DNA from: Desnuesiella massiliensis
GTDB taxonomy: Bacteria; Bacillota; Clostridia; Clostridiales; Clostridiaceae
Assembly: GCF_001403615.1 (NCBI RefSeq)
Contig: NZ_LN879455.1
Coordinates: forward strand, 310,001-374,000
DNA: 64,000 nucleotides
Direction of reading: 5' to 3'
Every line of letters begins with the position of its first letter. The stretch's first letter is position 1. The notes under the pieces were generated by a model. It had not been told where the DNA came from and made no database searches. It was given only the letters and a program-made list of their open reading frames with translations. Made by a program: the position numbers and the translations under genes. Shown here piece by piece: positions 59,826 through 64,000 of the stretch.

Positions 59826-60560
59826 ATGGAAGTGACAATTAAAGTTGATAAGTTATGTAAGACTTACGCAGGAATACCTGCAGTTGAAAATCTTAAATTT
59901 CAGGTTACACGAGGTGAGGTATTTGGTTTGATTGGTGCTAACGGAGCAGGAAAGAGCACTACCATTGAGTGCATACTAGGTACGAAAAAATCAGATAGCG
60001 GAACAGTATCTATTTTGGGAATGAATCCCCATAGGGAGCGAAAAAAGCTTTTCGAGAGAGTTGGTGTTCAATTTCAGGAGGCAAACTATCAAGACAAAAT
60101 AACCGTCACTGAGCTTTGCCAGGAAACATATTGCCTTTATAAAAGACCTGCCGATTATGAAGCTTTGCTAAAGCAGTTCGGTCTGGAAAACAAAGCAAAA
60201 AATATGGTGAATGAATTGTCAGGAGGACAAAAACAAAGGTTGTTTATTGTGCTTGCACTGATCTCAAATCCAGAGGTTGTGTTCTTGGATGAATTAACAA
60301 CAGGTCTTGACACAAAAGCAAGGAGAAGTGTATGGAATAGCTTGTTGGAATTGAAGAGTAGAGGCTTAACCATATTTTTGACCTCTCATTTTATGGACGA
60401 GGTAGAAATCTTATGTGACAGGATAGGTATTTTGAAAAATGGAAGCCTGATTTTCTGCGGAACGGTACAGAAAGCCATTGAGGCCAGTCCTTATGAGAAA
60501 TTAGAAGATGCATACCTTTGGTATACAGGTGAGGAGGAATTAGAAAATGAAAACATTTAG
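59826..60560 (+). CDS. ABC-2 exporter ATPase downstream of the double MerR
   Basis: A 244-residue ATPase: Walker A GANGAGKST, signature LSGGQKQRLFI, Walker B VVFLDELTTGLD and H-loop TSHFMDE. Leu replaces the usual Pro of DEPT, which is common in this subgroup. AAGGAGG precedes ATG 59826. The end overlaps the permease by 14 bases. Confidence 0.92.
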   Translation: MEVTIKVDKLCKTYAGIPAVENLKFQVTRGEVFGLIGANGAGKSTTIECILGTKKSDSGTVSILGMNPHRERKKLFERVGVQFQEANYQDKITVTELCQETYCLYKRPADYEALLKQFGLENKAKNMVNELSGGQKQRLFIVLALISNPEVVFLDELTTGLDTKARRSVWNSLLELKSRGLTIFLTSHFMDEVEILCDRIGILKNGSLIFCGTVQKAIEASPYEKLEDAYLWYTGEEELENENI

Positions 60561-61290
60561 TACCATGGTTAAAACAGAGCTTAAACTATCCCTGCGGGGA
60601 ATGGACATGTTTATTTTTGCACTATGTATGCCAGTGGTGTTGGTTATTATCCTCGGTATCATATACGGCAATAGGCCTGCCTTTGATGGGGCAGAATACA
60701 CCTTTTTAGAGCAGTCCTTTGGAGCTGTTTCCACTATTGCTATATGCGCAGGAGGAGTTATGGGACTTCCGTTAGTCATATCGGATTATCGAAACAAGAA
60801 AATTTTGAAACGGTTTAAGGTTACTCCAATAAGCCCAGCTCTGATTTTAGCTGTACAGGTAACAATTTATATGCTTTACTCAGTAGTCTCTCTTATTCTT
60901 GTTTATGCTGTTGCATCACTCTTTTTCCAGTTCCAATTTGCTGGCTCACTGCTGCAATTCTTAGCATCATACCTGCTAGTGATGCTTTCCATGTTCAGTC
61001 TTGGTATGATGGTAGGCGGAGTTTCACCAGATATAAAAACCGCCAGCGTAATTGCTAGTGTTTTGTACTTCCCTATGCTTATTTTTTCAGGAGCAACTTT
61101 GCCCTATGAAGTAATGCCATCTGCACTTCAAAAGGTAGCTGATTTTATGCCATTAACGCAGGGAATAAAGTTGTTGAAAGCAACCTCGCTGGGTTTGCCT
61201 GCTACAGATGTACTATTTTCAATTATTGTAATAGCTTTTATAGCAGCCATTTGTATTGGAATTTCTATTCGTTTTTTTAAATGGGAATAA
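60547..61290 (+). CDS. ABC-2 exporter permease downstream of the double MerR
   Basis: A 247-residue membrane protein with six helices (about 20-40, 55-78, 95-120, 128-155, 160-182 and 220-243). DYRNKKILKRFKVTPISP is the cytoplasmic elbow, and GATLPYEVMPSALQKVADFMPLTQGIKLLK the conserved loop before the last helix (part of the ABC-2 signature). GAGGAGG precedes the start. It works with the ATPase upstream to export a drug or peptide. Confidence 0.9.
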   Translation: MKTFSTMVKTELKLSLRGMDMFIFALCMPVVLVIILGIIYGNRPAFDGAEYTFLEQSFGAVSTIAICAGGVMGLPLVISDYRNKKILKRFKVTPISPALILAVQVTIYMLYSVVSLILVYAVASLFFQFQFAGSLLQFLASYLLVMLSMFSLGMMVGGVSPDIKTASVIASVLYFPMLIFSGATLPYEVMPSALQKVADFMPLTQGIKLLKATSLGLPATDVLFSIIVIAFIAAICIGISIRFFKWE

Positions 61291-61358
61291 GAGAGAGAAA
61301 AAAGTGGTGGGTATAAAGGAAACCTCTCATAAGGATGTTTTCTGCCCCTAAGATTTGC

Positions 61359-61385
61359 CACAGGATATTTTGTAAATATCCTGTG
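61359..61385 (+). terminator. Hairpin after the ABC exporter
   Basis: CACAGGATATTT, TGT, AAATATCCTGTG is a perfect 12-bp stem, followed by TTACTTTTA, a moderate U-tail. Confidence 0.65.
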
Positions 61386-61716
61386 TTACTTTTACATTCA
61401 GTTGTATGGTCGTGTATGGTTCCATTTAGCCTCTTTTCTTCCGTGAGTAATCATAGCGCTCACGAAATGAATTGTCAAGATCATTCAAATGAATTTCTCA
61501 TCGGTTACGAAAAATGGGCACAAGTGCTATACTGAATTAGAAAAATAATCTTCCGTTTCTTAGTTTAAGGTATGGGACGAGTAAAGCTTATATAATCTAA
61601 AGAAATACAGTTGGAAAGCCACTTTAACACAAATGTTAAGTTTGGTTGACAAGATTCCACGCACGATTGGTTTCAGTGATATACTAAAAATTGATATAGT
61701 AATACGAGGTGATAAA
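61386..61716. other. Gap before the XRE gene
   Basis: No protein gene is supported here. It holds a small dyad TTAACA-CAAA-TGTTAA (61624-61639) and TTGACA at 61646-61651 without a well-spaced -10, so a regulated promoter for the XRE/CPBP pair is likely but unclear. An open frame at 61335-61535 has no ribosome site. Confidence 0.4.
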
Positions 61717-62094
61717 ATGAGTTTTGGAGAAAATCTATTAGTCTTACGAAAAGGAAAAAATATGTCACAAGATGAACTTGGCGGACAGCTTAATGTTTCA
61801 AGACAAACCATATCAAAATGGGAACTTAATGAAACTACTCCTGAAATGGAAAAGCTAATATTGTTGTCGGAGTTTTTTCATGTGTCTATTGATGAATTAA
61901 TCAAAGGACAAAAGCCTGAACCTAAAATAGAAAATGACAGCATTGGAAGCAAGGTTACAAAAACGAAAAAGACAACTCGTGATATAATTTTTCTTGCACT
62001 AAAAATTGTCGGCATAGCAGTTGGTACATTCTTGCTTGTTGATATAATCGTAATGGTAATATATTTTGCGACAAACGGTTTTCCACCATTATAA
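61717..62094 (+). CDS. XRE-family regulator with C-terminal membrane helix
   Basis: A 125-residue protein. Residues 1-65 are a Cro/C1-type helix-turn-helix (NLLVLRKGKNMSQDELGGQLNVSRQTISKWELNETTP, part). A linker rich in Lys and Thr leads to one membrane helix near 97-118. Membrane-tethered XRE proteins are common next to peptide or bacteriocin-immunity genes. GAGGTG precedes ATG 61717. The CPBP gene follows after 18 bp. Confidence 0.88.
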   Translation: MSFGENLLVLRKGKNMSQDELGGQLNVSRQTISKWELNETTPEMEKLILLSEFFHVSIDELIKGQKPEPKIENDSIGSKVTKTKKTTRDIIFLALKIVGIAVGTFLLVDIIVMVIYFATNGFPPL

Positions 62095-62112
62095 TTTGTG
62101 GAGGAACAAAAA

Positions 62113-63063
62113 ATGAGTGCTGTTTTTAGTGCAGTTAAAAGTTTTATCAAGGGCATTAACCCATTTAGCATGAAAGATGAAAATGTCCCAACCTTTTTTT
62201 TTCTTATAAGAAAAATTCTGTCCTTTATTGTTTTATACTTTGGGTGTATGCTTATTGCAGAGCCAATCATTATTATCATACATTATGCAATGGGATACGA
62301 TGTTCTTCATGGAGAAATGCTTAGTCCTACTGCTATGACACTAATGAAATATTATGGGTACATTATACATATTGGTGTAATAATTCTATATTGTAAAATA
62401 TTTGAAAGGCGTTCTCCGAAAACACTTGGCTTTAATAAGAAAATTATTGAATATTTAAAGGGTATGTTGGTTGCAGTAGTGCTATTAGCCATGTGTTTAG
62501 GACTCAGTCTTTTAACCGATTCAATAAAATATAACGGTATTTTTGAAGTTGTTGATTATAAGCTTATTTTAGCATTTATGGGTGGATTCATTATTCAAAG
62601 TGCAATGGAAGAAGTAATGTGTCGTGGATTTTTGATGACATCACTTGCAAAAAGAGTTCCTATTATAATTGCAATTTTTATTAGCTCGTTAGCTTTTGCA
62701 TGGCCACATTTTTCATCACTCTTTAAAGCAGATTTAATATACTGTATTATTGGAGTAATTAATTTACTGTTGGTATCTGCAATTTTCGCACTATATATGA
62801 TTAATGACGGAAATATTTATGTTGCTTGTGGTTTACATTTCTTTTGGAACTTTATACTATTAAATATCTGTGGACTTAATTTAAGCGGTAAAGATGGTGA
62901 AACAGCTGCAATATTCAATTTATCAACCAATGGAAACAGCATTTTAAATGGCGGGCAATATGGTATTGAAGCAAGTATTTTAACCACTTTGGTATTAACT
63001 ACTTGTGCAGTTCTTCTTGCATATAAATTTAAGAAGCAGGATATTAGAAAAATTGAGTTTTAA
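62113..63063 (+). CDS. CPBP (Abi-type) intramembrane metalloprotease
   Basis: A 316-residue membrane protein with about eight helices. The CPBP catalytic motif EEVMCRGF has Glu166, Glu167 and Arg171; the second motif WPHF and third HFFWN give the His and Asn ligands. Such proteins process prenylated or other substrates and are often linked to bacteriocin self-immunity. The start follows GGAGGA. Pairing with a membrane-tethered XRE regulator suggests signalling from the membrane. The substrate is unknown. Confidence 0.87.
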   Translation: MSAVFSAVKSFIKGINPFSMKDENVPTFFFLIRKILSFIVLYFGCMLIAEPIIIIIHYAMGYDVLHGEMLSPTAMTLMKYYGYIIHIGVIILYCKIFERRSPKTLGFNKKIIEYLKGMLVAVVLLAMCLGLSLLTDSIKYNGIFEVVDYKLILAFMGGFIIQSAMEEVMCRGFLMTSLAKRVPIIIAIFISSLAFAWPHFSSLFKADLIYCIIGVINLLLVSAIFALYMINDGNIYVACGLHFFWNFILLNICGLNLSGKDGETAAIFNLSTNGNSILNGGQYGIEASILTTLVLTTCAVLLAYKFKKQDIRKIEF

Positions 63064-63141
63064 TACACGATTATGAGCAATTTACTGATAACTGCCCTCG
63101 AAACTGCGTTTGCGAGATAGTCAAGATAATCTACAGAAGCA

Positions 63142-63190
63142 AACAGCCTTATAGACTTTTGAAGTGTCTGCAAGGCTGTTGTTCATTTTT
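63142..63190 (+). terminator. Terminator after the XRE/CPBP pair
   Basis: AACAGCCTT pairs with AAGGCTGTT, and AGAC/GTCT extends the stem past a mismatch; GTTCATTTTT follows. Confidence 0.72.
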
Positions 63191-63348
63191 AGATATAAAT
63201 CAATTCTGTCTTGACAATCTCATCCGCAATGTTCGATGTCTGTGTGCGTAACAAGTACAATGTTTTCGTAAATATCCTTATTGGAGGACTGCTAAGTCAC
63301 CGCCGCTTTTTATTTAAGTATCAAGTATCTAAAAATATTATAAATAAC

Positions 63349-63999
63349 CTATTGTCGCATTTCATCTTTGATGGCTTCTATAACAGCACCTAATGCTTTA
63401 ATATCTTCTTCAGGAACGGCGGATATACATAGCCTAAGGTTTTGCTCTACACCATTAGTAATATAAAACTGTGAAGAAGAGCAAACCCGAATGTTATTTT
63501 GGGCTAGTTTTTCTATAATTCTATTGGCTGAAACTTCAACGGGCAGTGTTAACCATAGAAAAAGACCTTGCTTGGGAACATGAAAGGATAAGCCTGCTGG
63601 ACACATATAGGTTAGGATTGCTTTGGCTTTCAATAGTTTGCGTTTATAACATGCGTTTACTTTTTTTATGTGCTGGTCATACATTCCTGATTTTATAAAA
63701 AAATCAAGTGCACCCTGAGGTATACTGGATGTATTTATATCTAATAAATACTTTTGTTTAATCATAGTATCATAGAAGGAATTTGGTATAACCATTGCAC
63801 CTAAACGAATCCCCGGCATAAAGGTTTTAGAGAAGCTGCGAATGTGGAAAGTCAGTTGATTCGTATCATAGTAGTGTAAGGGTAGAGTACGCTTATCTGT
63901 ACCCAAATCCGCTAAATAGTCATCTTCAATTAATAGGACTCCGTATTTGTAACAGAGATCCACTAACTTTTTCTTATCTTTCTCTACTAATGAATACCC
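63349..63999 (-). CDS. MocR/PdxR-type regulator or aminotransferase, C-terminal part (runs past window end)
   Basis: The frame is open to the window end on the minus strand, so only the C-terminal 217 residues are seen. LIEDDYLADLG and SFSKTFMPGIRLG are the PLP-binding region of fold-type I aminotransferases, with the Schiff-base Lys in SFSKT. The rest (GLFLWLTLPVEVSANRIIEKL and LRLCISAVPEEDI) is the small domain of MocR proteins. The GntR helix-turn-helix should lie outside the window. A plain aminotransferase cannot be excluded. Confidence 0.82.
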   Translation of the reverse strand, partial: GYSLVEKDKKKLVDLCYKYGVLLIEDDYLADLGTDKRTLPLHYYDTNQLTFHIRSFSKTFMPGIRLGAMVIPNSFYDTMIKQKYLLDINTSSIPQGALDFFIKSGMYDQHIKKVNACYKRKLLKAKAILTYMCPAGLSFHVPKQGLFLWLTLPVEVSANRIIEKLAQNNIRVCSSSQFYITNGVEQNLRLCISAVPEEDIKALGAVIEAIKDEMRQ

Positions 64000-64000
64000 T

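Noticed and set aside
61335..61535. 66-codon open frame after the ABC exporter
   Set aside because: It has no ribosome site, overlaps the terminator hairpin and shows no protein-like pattern.
63211..63393. 60-codon open frame before the MocR-like gene end
   Set aside because: No ribosome site, it overlaps the MocR-like gene on the other strand, and no recognised domain.

Overview
The window is AT-rich DNA from a low-GC Gram-positive anaerobe, most like a Clostridium. The evidence is TTG and GTG starts behind strong AGGAGG sites, many U-tailed terminators, a class-II cyclic-di-GMP riboswitch in front of an LPXTG adhesin, a PRD-regulated PTS operon, RlmCD-type methyltransferase, and regulators and drug transporters typical of Clostridia. 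No tRNA, rRNA or CRISPR array was seen. Species cannot be fixed from the sequence alone.

Left part, 1-11.5 kb: the end of an ABC-2 permease; a UvrA-like protein without partners; a GNAT acetyltransferase; an ABC-F ribosome-protection ATPase behind a roughly 600-nt leader with its own promoter, a six-codon upstream ORF and an intrinsic terminator; a two-component/ABC exporter module whose response regulator carries a frameshift; a truncated TetR; a small kinase behind a 32-bp perfect palindrome; and a small membrane protein. From 11.7 to 19.3 kb lie an AraC-GH39 fusion and a 1569-residue sortase-anchored adhesin under a c-di-GMP-II aptamer fused to a terminator. From 19.5 to 26.1 kb is a sugar operon: Lac-family EIIC, PRD regulator, EIIB, EIIA, a free-standing RarA/MgsA C-terminal-like protein, a GH4 enzyme with the CDMP signature of 6-phospho-alpha-glucosidases, and a YczE-like gene broken by a TGA. 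A PucR regulator, a dicarboxylate/amino-acid symporter and rlmD close the stable-looking part.

From the 3' end of rlmD (30.75 kb) to about 50.8 kb the window looks like a stack of acquired cargo. A short motif from the rlmD 3' end (GATATGTTCCCA and relatives) recurs at about 30.7, 30.83 (inverted), 32.65, 43.41, 43.46 and 43.50 kb, and 43.55-43.59 kb still encodes an RlmD-like C-terminus. Cargo includes an Hsp33-like chaperone with a MerR regulator under a 19-bp-spacer promoter, an ArsR gene with two matching operators, VOC and GNAT proteins, a defective IS3 element, an AraC/UvrA-like/serine-hydrolase cluster, fragments of ogt, a methyltransferase and ant(6), an intact ANT(9) spectinomycin adenylyltransferase gene, a split chromate transporter with LysR, and a complete Bce-type peptide-antibiotic module. 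No integrase is visible, so the islands are relics or depend on a helper in trans.

Right part, 50.8-64 kb: a series of self-regulated defence or efflux cassettes with readable operators. These are BlaI/M56 plus ABC exporter; FMN reductase plus TetR and flavodoxin; TetR plus a membrane-anchored Acg-type nitroreductase; a double-MerR regulator plus ABC-2 exporter; XRE plus CPBP protease; and the end of a MocR-like regulator. The recurring theme is a small autoregulated sensor next to an exporter or redox enzyme, which suggests adaptation to peptide antibiotics, ribosome-targeting drugs and electrophiles.
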